In this document: piece by piece, positions 24,384 to 33,786 of the stretch | Numbering within the stretch: the stretch's first letter is position 1 | Layout: each line of letters starts with the position of its first letter | Assembly: GCF_009688965.1 (NCBI RefSeq) | Contig: NZ_AP021875.1 | Location: 3,906,001 to 3,970,000, forward strand | Source: Desulfosarcina widdelii | GTDB lineage: Bacteria > Desulfobacterota > Desulfobacteria > Desulfobacterales > Desulfosarcinaceae | Direction of reading: 5' to 3' | Length of the DNA: 64,000 nucleotides | The notes under the pieces: model-generated | Told to the model about the DNA's origin: nothing | What the model saw: the letters and a program-made list of their open reading frames with translations, nothing else | Database searches by the model: none | Program-made: the position numbers and the translations under genes

Positions 24384-24508
24384 ACGGACTCGTAAAAACG
24401 CCGATATCGGCGTTACGCTTCATCCTTCGTCACTGCGACGTACCATAAGTACGACTCATTCCTCAGGATTCGCAAGCCTTGATCTCGGCCTTTTTACGAG
24501 CCCGTCGG
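24384..24508. repeat. Dispersed ~125-bp palindromic repeat, family 1, copy B
   Basis: Ends are ggactcgtaaaaacgccgata and gatctcggcctttttacgag, with an inner cgtac cataa gtacg hairpin. It is an inverted copy of the element at 22245-22370. Both copies lie in short gaps around gatCA, as REP-like elements do. A folded transcript could stabilise mRNA ends or terminate transcription. Confidence 0.8.
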
Positions 24509-24531
24509 AAATGCGACTTTTTGCGAGTCCA

Positions 24532-25221
24532 TCATTTTTTGACCAGCATGGGTTTTTTCCCGTCCCGGGTCAGCCGCTCGATGTCGGCGGCCGCCTGCTC
24601 ACGGGTTGCGTAGCTGCCCACGCGCACCCGGAACCAGAGGCCTTTGCCGGGAATGACGCTTCTGGCCAGAAAGGCAGGATACCCGTCCTTTTTAAGATTT
24701 GCAACGATCTGCTCGGCGGCCGCGCCGTCTTTCAGGGATGCCACCTGAAGCGTCAACGTACCCGTGGCCGTTGAGGGTTCCTTCGTTTCCCGGGGTTGAA
24801 CCGGCGTCGGCAATTTGACGGCACGCTCCCCCTTGGGCATCAACGTGGCCCGTTTTTTATGGGGCGGCGTTCCCGCTTTGTCAATTTCCTTAGAAACGGG
24901 AGATGGTTCCGCCGGGGTCGTTTGGGGAACCGGCATGGCCACGGCCGTGTCCGATTCTTCGGTTTTCAGGGCTTCGTAAAACTCCAGGGGTTCCTGTTCG
25001 TCTTCCCCGCGGATGGCCTTTTCGACCGCCTCCTGCTCTTTTTGCATCATGGCGTTGCGAAGATCCGCCAGCTCTTTTTGCAGCGCCTGGGTGTCGAAGG
25101 TCACCGGCGCGGTTCCACGGCCGACCAGAACGCCGAGAACGAACATCCAGGCGGCAACAAAGAAAACCAGCAGATATCGCCCCCAGGCGATGGGCTGCTT
25201 GGATTCAGCGGCCTTGGTCAC
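24532..25221 (-). CDS. Membrane-anchored SPOR-domain protein
   Basis: The 229-residue protein starts at a GTG (25221) behind AAGGAAGG. It has a short cytoplasmic start, one membrane helix (YLLVFFVAAWMFVLGVLVG, about 16-34) and a Pro/Lys/Glu-rich linker. The C-terminal SPOR domain runs about 155-229 (LTLQVASLKDGAAAEQIVANL, YPAFLAR, LWFRVRVGSY.TREQA). SPOR domains bind denuded septal peptidoglycan, so a place at the division site is likely. It lies immediately downstream of argS on the same strand. Confidence 0.9.
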   Translation of the reverse strand: MTKAAESKQPIAWGRYLLVFFVAAWMFVLGVLVGRGTAPVTFDTQALQKELADLRNAMMQKEQEAVEKAIRGEDEQEPLEFYEALKTEESDTAVAMPVPQTTPAEPSPVSKEIDKAGTPPHKKRATLMPKGERAVKLPTPVQPRETKEPSTATGTLTLQVASLKDGAAAEQIVANLKKDGYPAFLARSVIPGKGLWFRVRVGSYATREQAAADIERLTRDGKKPMLVKK

Positions 25222-25430
25222 AGCGGAAACCTTCCTTGACGGTTGTTCTTTATCGGTGCCTGCGGTCTTGCCATACGACCGATCATCTTAAACGAAAATA
25301 CTCAAAAATAGGACTTGTGTTCAAGATCAAGGCGGGGGCGGGTTCCAATCCGCAGGCAACCTGGAGGTTGTCGAGGAATTGGAAACCGGCACCAACGCAG
25401 ATATTGGGCACAAAGACATTTTTGAAATGG

Positions 25431-27098
25431 CTACATGGAGTCCGGAGCCGACACCCCTAACAGCCCCAACCCATTGCGAATCACCTTCTGGACAGCCGTA
25501 ATCAGATAAAGCCGGGCGCGGGTCAGCTTCAGGTCGTCGGGACACAAGACCCGATGCCGATTGTAGTAGGTGTGAAAAGCGGCGGCCAGGGTCATCAGAT
25601 AATAGGTGATACGATGGGGCTCCATGAACCGGCCGGCTGTTTCCACCGCCTCAGGATAACGGGCCAGGGCCTTGATCAAAGAGACATCCTCAGGCGTTTC
25701 CAGCGCAGCCAGATCGGATGGACCGAAGCCGGCCACATCCAGCCCGTCGGCCGCGGCTTTGCGGTGGATGCTGGCGATGCGCGCATGAACGTACTGAACG
25801 TAGTACACCGGGTTGTCGTTGGTCTTCTTTTTGGCCAGGTCCAGGTCGAAATCCAGAGGGCTGTCGTAATGACGGGTCAGAAAAATAAAGCGGGCCGCAT
25901 CCCGACCAACCTCCTTGACCACATCGGCCAGGGTAACGAATTCACCGGCCCGGGTGGACATGGCCACCGGCTGCCCGCCCCGCAGCAGGTTGACCAACTG
26001 CACCAGCAGGACGCCGAACCGGTCGCGTTCGTACCCGCATGCTTCCACAGCGGCCTTCATGCGGGGGATGTAGCCGTGGTGGTCGGCGCCCCACACGTCA
26101 ATGACCGTGTCGAAGCCGCGCTCGAACTTGTCCCGATGGTAAGTAATGTCCGAAGCGAAATAGGTCGTCTGGCCGTTGTTGCGCACCACCACCCGGTCTT
26201 TTTCGTCGCCGTAATCGCTGGTCTTGAACCACAGGGCGCCTTCTTTTTCGTAGATCAGCCCTTTTTCCTTGAAAAAATCGATGTCCGCGTCCACCTTGCC
26301 GTCATCGTAAAGGCTCTGCTCGGAAAACCAGCGGTCGAAAACGATTCCGAAGTCCACCAGGTCGGCCCGCATGCCGTCGATAATTTTTTCCGCGGCAAAA
26401 CGGGCACAGGGCATGATGGCCTCGGCTTCCTCCTTTTCGAAAACGGCCTGGCCGTCCCGATCCATCAATTCCTGGGCCAGGTCCCGGATATAATCGCCCT
26501 GGTAGCAGGTTTCCGGGAAATCCACCGTCTTGCCCAGGATCTCCCGGCCCCGCAGATAGACCGAAATGCCCAGGGTCTGGATCTGGCGGCCGGAGTCGTT
26601 GATATAGTACTCCCGCTGCACGTCATAGCCGCACAGGGAAAGGATACTGGCCGTACTGTCGCCAACGGCGCCGCCGCGGCCGTGGCCCACGTGCAGCGGA
26701 CCGGTGGGGTTGGAGCTGACGAATTCGATCTGGATCCGCTTGCCCTGGCCCAGGTTGCAGCGGCCGTATTGATCGTCCTGATCGTGAATGACGGTCAGAG
26801 CGGGGTGCCAGGCGGCCGGCCGGATGAAAAAGTTGATGAATCCCGGTCCGGCGATTTCTGTATGGTCGAGGATGTCCTGGCTGTCGTCCAGGTATTCGAT
26901 CAGCGCCTCGGCGATCTTGCGCGGGGCCATCCGCTGGATTTTGGCCATCTGCATGGCCATGTTGGTGGACAGGTCGCCATGGCTGTCGGCCTTGGGTTCT
27001 TCCAGCACCACCTCGCAAAACTCGGATGAAGGCAGCACGCCATTGGCGTGGGCGGCGGATGCGGCCGCCAGGATCATTTGCCGTAATTTTTCTTTCAT
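25431..27098 (-). CDS. argS: Arginyl-tRNA synthetase
   Basis: About 555 residues from [20 protein letters not shown] at 27098; the frame is open much further upstream but that part has no family match. The N-terminal Add-1 domain is followed by the class I catalytic core with [16 protein letters not shown] (HIGH motif as HVGH). The KMSKS region reads VAMSTRAGE, the non-canonical form seen in many ArgRS. The C-terminal DALR anticodon domain includes [12 protein letters not shown] and ends in [11 protein letters not shown]. It charges tRNA-Arg. It is divergent from the barrel-protein gene at 27319. Confidence 0.97.
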   Translation of the reverse strand: MKEKLRQMILAAASAAHANGVLPSSEFCEVVLEEPKADSHGDLSTNMAMQMAKIQRMAPRKIAEALIEYLDDSQDILDHTEIAGPGFINFFIRPAAWHPALTVIHDQDDQYGRCNLGQGKRIQIEFVSSNPTGPLHVGHGRGGAVGDSTASILSLCGYDVQREYYINDSGRQIQTLGISVYLRGREILGKTVDFPETCYQGDYIRDLAQELMDRDGQAVFEKEEAEAIMPCARFAAEKIIDGMRADLVDFGIVFDRWFSEQSLYDDGKVDADIDFFKEKGLIYEKEGALWFKTSDYGDEKDRVVVRNNGQTTYFASDITYHRDKFERGFDTVIDVWGADHHGYIPRMKAAVEACGYERDRFGVLLVQLVNLLRGGQPVAMSTRAGEFVTLADVVKEVGRDAARFIFLTRHYDSPLDFDLDLAKKKTNDNPVYYVQYVHARIASIHRKAAADGLDVAGFGPSDLAALETPEDVSLIKALARYPEAVETAGRFMEPHRITYYLMTLAAAFHTYYNRHRVLCPDDLKLTRARLYLITAVQKVIRNGLGLLGVSAPDSM

Positions 27099-27318
27099 GG
27101 GGTCTTCCTGAGCGTCGATGGCCGGCGGCAACAAGCACTTCTGCCTGCCGACGGGCACGCGTTTTTGGATAAATTTTGATTCATAGAGAGTTTTCCGACC
27201 CAAGTCAAGAAGGTTCCAATTGGGGTTTTTCCTTGCATCCGGGCATATTCCAACGTAAAAAAACCGGACTGCTGGAAGTGCCTGGATTCTGGAAAAGTTA
27301 AGAAAGTTTTGTGCCGCA

Positions 27319-28359
27319 ATGAATGTGAGTATCTGTAAACAGCAGCGTAAGCTGGCCGTCGATATCGATGCCGTGTGCCGTTTGATTACCGCCACCCAAT
27401 TGCCGTCCGGGGAAATTCCCTGGTCCAGGGGGGACAAAACCGATCCCTGGGATCATGTCGAAGCGGCCATGGGCCTGGTGATCGGCGGTTGTCTGGAAGC
27501 GGCCCGCCAGGCCTTTTTCTGGCTGCGTGCCAACCAGTTGGCCGACGGAAGCTGGTATGCCGCCTACCGCAGCGGCGCTGCGGAAGATCGCACCCGGGAA
27601 ACCAACATGAGCGCCTACATCGCCGTAGGCGTCTTTCATTACTGGCTGATCACCAGGGACCGTGTTTTTCTGGAATCCATGTGGGAGACCGTCCGGCGGG
27701 CCGTCGATTTTGCCGTCAGCCACCAGAGCGCCCATGGTGAAATTTATTGGGCCGTCAGCCCCCAAGGCCAGGTGGATCGCATGGCCCTGCTCACCGGCTC
27801 CAGCTCCATCTTCATGAGCCTGAAATGCGCCATTGCCATTGCCGCCGAACTGGGCATGGCGACCCTGCCCTGGGCCGAGGCCCTGGACCGTCTCGGCGAT
27901 GCAATCCGCAACCGACCCGCCCTGTTCAACATGACCAAATCCCGTTTTTCCATGGACTGGTTTTATCCGGTCCTCTGCGGAGCGGTTACCGGAGAGGCCG
28001 CCGGCCGGCGCATCGAGCGGCAGTGGAAGAAATTCGTCGTCGAGGGACTGGGCGTCCGCTGCGTTTCCGACCGCCCCTGGGTGACGATTGCGGAAAGCTC
28101 CGAACTGGTGCTGGCCTTGGCCGCAATGGGCGATATGGAAAAGGCCCACATCGTTTTCAGCTGGCTGTCGGAGCACGTGTTCGACGACGGCTCCTTCTGG
28201 TGCGGGTTTACCTTTCCGGACATGACCCGCTGGCCCGAAGAGAAGATCGCCTGGACCAATGCGGTTGTGCTCATGGCCGCCGACGCCTTGTTCAACTTGA
28301 CGCCCGCCAGCCAGTTGTTCAGCCACGCCTGGTGGGCACAGGCCGGTTTGCCCGGGTAA
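27319..28359 (+). CDS. Prenyltransferase/squalene-cyclase-like alpha-alpha barrel protein
   Basis: The 346-residue protein consists of repeated helix pairs with [38 protein letters not shown] and similar QW-type turns, as in the alpha6-alpha6 toroids of terpene cyclases, prenyltransferases and some glycan enzymes. No DXDD or zinc triad of a true cyclase or protein prenyltransferase is evident, so the catalytic role is open. It has no signal peptide. The start at 27319 has a weak ribosome-binding site. It is followed by a dispersed repeat and then an acyltransferase, which may act on the same envelope substrate. Confidence 0.7.
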   Translation: MNVSICKQQRKLAVDIDAVCRLITATQLPSGEIPWSRGDKTDPWDHVEAAMGLVIGGCLEAARQAFFWLRANQLADGSWYAAYRSGAAEDRTRETNMSAYIAVGVFHYWLITRDRVFLESMWETVRRAVDFAVSHQSAHGEIYWAVSPQGQVDRMALLTGSSSIFMSLKCAIAIAAELGMATLPWAEALDRLGDAIRNRPALFNMTKSRFSMDWFYPVLCGAVTGEAAGRRIERQWKKFVVEGLGVRCVSDRPWVTIAESSELVLALAAMGDMEKAHIVFSWLSEHVFDDGSFWCGFTFPDMTRWPEEKIAWTNAVVLMAADALFNLTPASQLFSHAWWAQAGLPG

Positions 28360-28402
28360 TTGCCGTCAGCCGCTTTTTGGGGATGCTAAAGATGATGAAC
28401 TT

Positions 28403-28513
28403 ATAAAAAGTCCAAATTCTCATCTTTTCGTCATTCCGGCGCAGGCCGGAATCCAGTAATTTCAAATGATTCTGGATGCCGGATCGAGCCCGGCATGACG
28501 ACCCTCCCACTTT
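28403..28513. repeat. Dispersed repeat family 2, copy 1
   Basis: The stretch taaaaagtccaaattctcat..cgtcattccggc .. gattctggatgccgga .. ccggcatgacga is shared with 59241-59379. It contains a short palindrome (attccggcgcaggccggaat). This intergenic repeat type is common in proteobacteria with the cgtcattccggc hallmark. Confidence 0.8.
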
Positions 28514-28526
28514 TCACGGAATCGTC

Positions 28527-29246
28527 ATGATTAAAGACCATCGCCCCTACGTCATCAAAAAAGCATATCTGAAGTTCCAAAAATTCTACGCCAACCACTT
28601 CCTGCGCCCCCAGTTGGAGACTTTGGGCAGTGGATTTACCTTCATGCGGCCCTGGCATGTGGAGCTGTTCGGCGCACCCATTGCCATCGGTAACTTCGCC
28701 ACGGTCATCGCCACGCCGGACAAAAAGATCCGCCTGTCGGTGTGGCCGGACAGGCCCGGTGAAGGTCACATTACCATCGGCAACTACTGTCTGGTCTGTC
28801 CGGGGGTGCGCATTTCCAGTGCCGCGGGCATCACCGTGGGCGACAACTGCATGATCGCCAACGGGGCCTACATCACCGACTCGGACTGGCACGGCATTTA
28901 CAACCGCCTCTCCTTCGGAAACGCCCAACCGGTAACCATCGAAAAAAATGCCTGGATCGGAGACAGCGCCATCATTTGCAAAGGGGTGACCATTGGCGAG
29001 AACAGCATCGTGGGCGCCGGGGCCATCGTGGTGGATTCGGTCCCGGCCAATTGCGTGGCCGCCGGCAACCCGGCCCGGGTGGTCAAGCAACTGGATCCTG
29101 CGGAGACCTTCACCACCCGCGCCGAGTTTTTCTCCGATCCGGCCCGCCTCGCCAGGGAGTTCATGGCCTGGGAACAGGCCATGCTGCAAGGCAACACCAT
29201 CTTCGGCTGGCTGCGCCACCTGCTCTTTCCCGCCAAGGGGGAATGA
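28527..29246 (+). CDS. Hexapeptide-repeat acyltransferase (LbH family)
   Basis: About 239 residues from the ATG at 28527 (ACGGAATCGTC upstream). It contains the imperfect hexapeptide repeats of a left-handed beta-helix: ITIGNYCLVCPGVRISSAAGITVGDNCMIANGA in pieces, then the acceptor loop with ITDSDWHG, and VTIEKNAWIGDSAIICKGVTIGENSIVGAGAIVV. The His in DWHG is the usual catalytic base. Such enzymes O-acetylate sugars or lipid-linked glycans. It runs straight into the SNF2 gene by a TGATG overlap, although the functional link is unclear. Confidence 0.88.
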   Translation: MIKDHRPYVIKKAYLKFQKFYANHFLRPQLETLGSGFTFMRPWHVELFGAPIAIGNFATVIATPDKKIRLSVWPDRPGEGHITIGNYCLVCPGVRISSAAGITVGDNCMIANGAYITDSDWHGIYNRLSFGNAQPVTIEKNAWIGDSAIICKGVTIGENSIVGAGAIVVDSVPANCVAAGNPARVVKQLDPAETFTTRAEFFSDPARLAREFMAWEQAMLQGNTIFGWLRHLLFPAKGE

Positions 29247-31945
29247 TGCCCCGCAAGACCGACGCGCCCAACCTGATCGCCGTCATCATGCCGGAAGGGG
29301 TGTTGCAGTTGGAATGGGAGCCGGCCGAAGAAGCCTTCGGCAAAAGCCGCCAGATTCTCCAGGAAGAACTGTTTCGACACTTTGAGACGGCCGGTGACAG
29401 CTGGCTGCTCAAGCTCGGTTTTACCGATAAAAAGATCCCTCTTTCCCCTTCCGTTTCTTATTGGCGGGAGCTGGCAACGCAGTTCACCCGTCAACTGATC
29501 GGCACCCCGGACCTCGAGGACCTGCGCGACAAAATCGATCTGGAATTCGCGGCGGCCGATATCGAAGGCTGGTTGGACCGTGCACCCATGATGACCGGGC
29601 TGGACTATTTAAGTGCGGACCTGCTGGTGCGGTTCTGGGACCGGCTGCATGGCGCCTGGCGATCCGCCATCCAAGGCCACGACGGAACGGTGGCCGATTT
29701 CGTCAGAAAATACAGCCCCAAGTCCCATCTGGTGGGCCGCATCTTCTTCCATATGGTGGAAAACAAGGACGCCGCCATTCCATTCGCCTTTCTGGCCACC
29801 TATTCCACCCGCCTGAACAAGCAAGGCGTCTCCAAACATGTACCGCTGAAATATGCGCTGCAGGAGTTTGCCGGCAACCGGGCCAAGCTGCTGGACCTGC
29901 TGGCCACTGTCCATGAAGCGGCCAAAACATCGACTGTTCTGGGACAGATGCTTTCCTCCGGCGGCATCTTTCAGCCCCTGGCCTGGTCGTCCGAACAGGC
30001 CTATCGCTTTTTAAAGGATATCCCCATCTTCGAAGCGGCCGGCATTCTCTGCCGGATCCCCAACTGGTGGAAAACCGGCGCCCCGCGGATCTCCCTTGAT
30101 CTGCAGTTCGGCGCCCGAAAACCCTCTTTCGTGGGCATGGAGGCGCTGTTGTCGTTCAAGGCCGGATTGCTGCTGGACGGCGAACCGCTTTCCGAAGAAG
30201 AGATTCAACGGCTTTTAGACCAGTCCGAAGGGTTGGCTTTCATCAAAAACAGATGGGTGGCGGTAGACCCGGAAAAGCTTAAGACGGTTCTGGCGGCCCA
30301 TGAAAAGGCCGAAAAAATGGCCATAGACGGGCTTTCATGGCTGGATGCCATGCGGCTGCAGATGAATCCGGAAAAAATGCTGGGGACAGAGGCGGCCGGG
30401 CCCGAAATCCTCTCCGTGTCCCATGGTCAATGGCTGTCCAAGGTCATGGGCCAACTGCGAGAGCCGCAGGCCATAAAAGCCCTTCGGCCGGGCAAAGCCT
30501 TCAAGGCCACCTTGCGTGACTACCAGCAGGTCGGATTGAACTGGCTCGGTTTGCTGCACTCCCTGCGTCTGGGCGCCTGCCTGGCCGACGATATGGGGCT
30601 GGGCAAAACCATCCAGGTGTTGGCTCTTTTGAATTGGATCTATGGGGCCAAAAATCGATCCGAGACGGCAAGACCGGCCAGTTTGCTGGTGATCCCCGCA
30701 TCCCTTCTGTCCAACTGGATCGCGGAGATCAACCGTTTCTACCCGACCCTGAATTTTCTGGTTGCCCATCCCGGCATGCATCCCAAAGGAGAATTGGACC
30801 GGGCGGACACAAGCCTGATCGAAAAGCACGACTTCGTCATCACGACCTATGCCCTGGCGGGCCGCTACGAATTTTTAAAAAACCACGCATGGTATTACCT
30901 GATCCTGGACGAGGCCCAGGCCATCAAGAATCCGGGGACCAAACAGACCCGCACCCTCAAACAATACAACGCTCAAAACCGGTTGATTCTGACGGGAACG
31001 CCCATCGAAAACCGTCTGTCCGACCTTTGGTCCCTGTTCGATTTCATCAATCCGGGACTGCTGGGTTCGGCAGCGGAGTTCAAACGCTTTGCCAAAACCC
31101 TGGACCGGGACCGCTCCCGCTACGGCATCCTGCGCCAATTGATCCGCCCCTATATTCTCAGACGGCTGAAGACCGACAAACAGGTGATCCGGGACCTTCC
31201 GGCCAAGGTGGAGATGAAAACCTACACCGACCTGTCCGCCAAGCAGGTCGTGCTGTATAAACAACTGGTGGGCAATCTGGCGAAAAACCTTGAGGAAAAG
31301 GACGGCATGCAGCGAAAGGGGTTGATTCTGTCCGCATTGTTGAAATTCAAGCAGCTTTGCAACCATCCGGATCAGTACCTGGGCGGCAATGGCTATGGAG
31401 AAGCGGAATCCGGCAAGTTCGGCCGGCTGCGTGAAGTCTGCCGCACCATTCGCGAAAAAAGAGAGCGCGTCCTCATTTTTACCCAATTCAAGGAAATCAT
31501 TGACCCGCTTTGCCTTTTTCTGGCAGAGGTTTTTCATCGTCAGGGCGTGTTTCTGCACGGGGGCGTTCCGGTAAAGAAAAGAAAAGCGGTGATCGACGAA
31601 TTTCAGGGAGAAAACTATGTGCCTTTCATGGTGCTCTCCCTCAAAGCCGGAGGCGTGGGGTTGAATCTGACCCGCGCCAATCATGTGATTCATTTCGATC
31701 GCTGGTGGAATCCGGCGGTCGAAAACCAGGCCACCGACCGGGCCTTTCGCATCGGCCAGAAAAAGAAAGTGCTCGTCCACAAGTTTATCGCCAACGGCAC
31801 GATCGAGGAAAAAATCGATTCGATGATCGAAGACAAACAACAGTTGTCGGCGGATGTCATTGCCGCCGGCAGAGAGGACTGGATCACGGAGATGGACAAC
31901 GAGAAGGTCATGGAAATGTTCCGCTTGTCGCTGCCCGAACGATAG
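29246..31945 (+). CDS. SNF2-family DNA translocase/helicase
   Basis: About 899 residues; ATG at 29246 follows AGGGGGAATG. A long N-terminal region (1 to about 420; the SNF2_N-associated bacterial domain) precedes the ATPase core. Core motifs are CLADDMGLGKT (Walker A, about 447), LILDEAQAIKN (DEAQ box, about 554), LTGTPIENRLSDLWSLFDF, then the C-terminal lobe with VLIFTQFKEI, LSLKAGGVGLNLTRA and the QATDRAFRIGQ motif VI. Bacterial SNF2 proteins of this size (RapA/HepA relatives) move along duplex DNA and displace bound proteins. The next gene codes for a SWIM-finger protein, its usual partner. Confidence 0.93.
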   Translation: MPRKTDAPNLIAVIMPEGVLQLEWEPAEEAFGKSRQILQEELFRHFETAGDSWLLKLGFTDKKIPLSPSVSYWRELATQFTRQLIGTPDLEDLRDKIDLEFAAADIEGWLDRAPMMTGLDYLSADLLVRFWDRLHGAWRSAIQGHDGTVADFVRKYSPKSHLVGRIFFHMVENKDAAIPFAFLATYSTRLNKQGVSKHVPLKYALQEFAGNRAKLLDLLATVHEAAKTSTVLGQMLSSGGIFQPLAWSSEQAYRFLKDIPIFEAAGILCRIPNWWKTGAPRISLDLQFGARKPSFVGMEALLSFKAGLLLDGEPLSEEEIQRLLDQSEGLAFIKNRWVAVDPEKLKTVLAAHEKAEKMAIDGLSWLDAMRLQMNPEKMLGTEAAGPEILSVSHGQWLSKVMGQLREPQAIKALRPGKAFKATLRDYQQVGLNWLGLLHSLRLGACLADDMGLGKTIQVLALLNWIYGAKNRSETARPASLLVIPASLLSNWIAEINRFYPTLNFLVAHPGMHPKGELDRADTSLIEKHDFVITTYALAGRYEFLKNHAWYYLILDEAQAIKNPGTKQTRTLKQYNAQNRLILTGTPIENRLSDLWSLFDFINPGLLGSAAEFKRFAKTLDRDRSRYGILRQLIRPYILRRLKTDKQVIRDLPAKVEMKTYTDLSAKQVVLYKQLVGNLAKNLEEKDGMQRKGLILSALLKFKQLCNHPDQYLGGNGYGEAESGKFGRLREVCRTIREKRERVLIFTQFKEIIDPLCLFLAEVFHRQGVFLHGGVPVKKRKAVIDEFQGENYVPFMVLSLKAGGVGLNLTRANHVIHFDRWWNPAVENQATDRAFRIGQKKKVLVHKFIANGTIEEKIDSMIEDKQQLSADVIAAGREDWITEMDNEKVMEMFRLSLPER

Positions 31946-31958
31946 GACAATACCCGTT

Positions 31959-33371
31959 ATGAGCTATTTCAGATTTCCCCGCTATGTCTCCGTCGCCGAG
32001 AAAAGGGCGCGGGCCGAGAAGAAAATCCGCCAGTTGAAAAAGAAAAACCCGAACCTTGCACCGGTCATCCTCGAAGGTCGCAGCCTGGCAAAAACCTGGT
32101 GGGGCAAGTCCTGGAACGAGAATCTCGAACGCTATGCCGATTACAGCAATCGCATCGGGCGCGGACGCAGCTACGTGCGCCACATGGCGGTCCTCGACCT
32201 TGGCATCCGGCCCGGATCGGTCAAAGCCCTGGTACAGGGATCGGCAAACAAACCCTATTCAGTCGAAATAGGGATCCAGGCCCTAAAAAAATCCAACTGG
32301 GAAAAAATCGCCGCCGCCTGTGCCGACCAGTTGGATTCGCTGCAGGATCTTCTCGACGGAAAATTCCCCCGGGATCTTTCTCACCTTTTCATGCAAAAGG
32401 GCCACGGCCTCTTCCCCACTCCCAAGGAGATCCAATTTTCGTGCAGTTGTCCGGATTGGGCTTACATGTGCAAGCATGTGGCCGCCGTGCTCTACGGTAT
32501 CGGTGCCCGGTTGGACGAGGATCCGTCGCTGTTTTTCGTTCTGCGCAAGGCCAACCTGGAGGACCTGATTGCCAAAACCGTCGATGATGCCGCGGTGAAA
32601 TACATCCGGCAAGCCGAAAAGAGCACCCCGCCGATGGTTGCCGAAGAGGATTTAGGTGCGGTTTTCGGCATCGATATGGATACGATGCCCGATTTCGAAA
32701 AAGCGGCGTCCGGGGCATCACCTGAACCGACGGCCAAAAAGGTGCGGCCAGCCAAGAAAGCCAAGCCCGCCAAACGGCGGATTGCGAAAAAGCCGGCTGC
32801 GGTCGACGACAAGGCCTTGATTCTGGATCTGATTAAGCGTGAGAAGAACGGCATCGGCGCACCGGGTTTGCACGCCAAAAGCGGTATCGATATCGTTAAA
32901 ATCCGCAACATCCTGTTTCAGGCCTACTATAAAGGGAGCATCCGAAAGATTTCACGGGGGATTTATGCGGCCAAACAGGAACCGGTGGTCCCAGGAGACC
33001 ACGGGAAGGTCGTTTTAAGCGTTATCAAGGCCGCCTCCGAAGGCATCCGGCCCCCTCAAGTTGCCGAAACGACCGGCCTTTCACCGGCTGCCGTTCGCCC
33101 GGTTATCGCCCGTCTGATGAAAACCGGAAAAATCCGGCGGATTTCCCGCGGGCTGTATGGACCGCCTGCCAAACGCCGCGGGAAGAATGCGGCCAATGCA
33201 ACCGCGGCCGTTCTCGAAATCATCGAGTCCCATCCCGGCGGCATTACCGTACCTGCCCTCAAAGTCCAATCGGGTTTCGAAGAGAAAAAACTGCGCAATA
33301 TTGTTTTCCGCCTGTTCAGTTCAGGAAAGGTTCGTAGGATCGGACGGGGGGTCTATAGTACCGTTCGGTAA
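31959..33371 (+). CDS. SWIM zinc-finger protein with repeated winged-helix domains, SNF2 partner
   Basis: About 470 residues from MSYFRFPRYVSVAEK (31959, AGGACA upstream). The N-terminal part (WWGKSWNENLERYADYSNR, RGRSYVR) and the SWIM motif CSCPDWAYMCKHVAAVLYGIG at about 165-185 are the standard bacterial SWIM protein that accompanies SNF2 translocases. A Lys/Ala-rich hinge follows. The C-terminus has three similar winged-helix units (ALILDLIKREKNGIGAPGL, VVLSVIKAASEGIRPPQV, AVLEIIESHPGGITVPAL), each ending in RKI.RG(I/L)Y or RRIGRGVY. They should bind DNA. The pair gene order supports a complex with the translocase. Confidence 0.88.
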   Translation: MSYFRFPRYVSVAEKRARAEKKIRQLKKKNPNLAPVILEGRSLAKTWWGKSWNENLERYADYSNRIGRGRSYVRHMAVLDLGIRPGSVKALVQGSANKPYSVEIGIQALKKSNWEKIAAACADQLDSLQDLLDGKFPRDLSHLFMQKGHGLFPTPKEIQFSCSCPDWAYMCKHVAAVLYGIGARLDEDPSLFFVLRKANLEDLIAKTVDDAAVKYIRQAEKSTPPMVAEEDLGAVFGIDMDTMPDFEKAASGASPEPTAKKVRPAKKAKPAKRRIAKKPAAVDDKALILDLIKREKNGIGAPGLHAKSGIDIVKIRNILFQAYYKGSIRKISRGIYAAKQEPVVPGDHGKVVLSVIKAASEGIRPPQVAETTGLSPAAVRPVIARLMKTGKIRRISRGLYGPPAKRRGKNAANATAAVLEIIESHPGGITVPALKVQSGFEEKKLRNIVFRLFSSGKVRRIGRGVYSTVR

Positions 33372-33786
33372 AAGCACAAGTCTATAAAATGACTGGTACT
33401 ACCGAGCCTGCTCAAATCATCATCGCATCCAGGACCTGATAACGTATCGGGAAATAGGTGTTTAGCTCTATGAGGTTCGTACCTACGCTGCTGGCAAATA
33501 ACTTTTGGCAATCGCATGTTTTCGAACTTGGCCGGAACGCCATGTATCCATTTACGTATCTTGATTTTCGCGAAAAAACCGGAAGGCTTCCTGAAGGCCG
33601 TCTATCACAACATTTGACAGGGCTGTCCGACGCAAGGTAATCTCAATTTATCTATATTCCGATGAGATCTCCCATATTTCTGTTTAACATCACAAATGTA
33701 ATGATATCCGGCTCTGCATAATAACCCGGTAGCTTAGGAAAAGATTGCTTAGTCGAGCCTGCCACCTCGAAAACAAGGAAAAGAGA
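33372..33786. other. Intergenic region with degenerate repeat
   Basis: About 415 bp of lower-GC sequence. It holds one copy (33517-33555) of an imperfect repeat also found at 35138-35176. The frame 33458-33640 shows no family signal and I do not call it a gene. Confidence 0.5.
33517..33555 (+). repeat. Imperfect repeat flanking the choloylglycine-hydrolase gene, left copy
   Basis: gttttcgaacttggccgga then cgccatgtatccatttac. The right copy at 35138-35176 shares ttggccgga and ccatgtatccatttac in the same order and orientation. Confidence 0.6.

Noticed and set aside
25554..27029. 491-codon open frame on the plus strand opposite argS
   Set aside because: It is a shadow of the GC-rich argS gene, with Gly/Val/His-rich low-information sequence and no family motif.
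27298..28326. 342-codon open frame on the minus strand opposite the barrel-protein gene
   Set aside because: Antisense shadow; the plus-strand frame has the coherent repeat structure of a real protein.
33458..33640. 60-codon ORF between the SWIM gene and the choloylglycine hydrolase
   Set aside because: No ribosome-binding site or family signal; part of it lies in a degenerate repeat.
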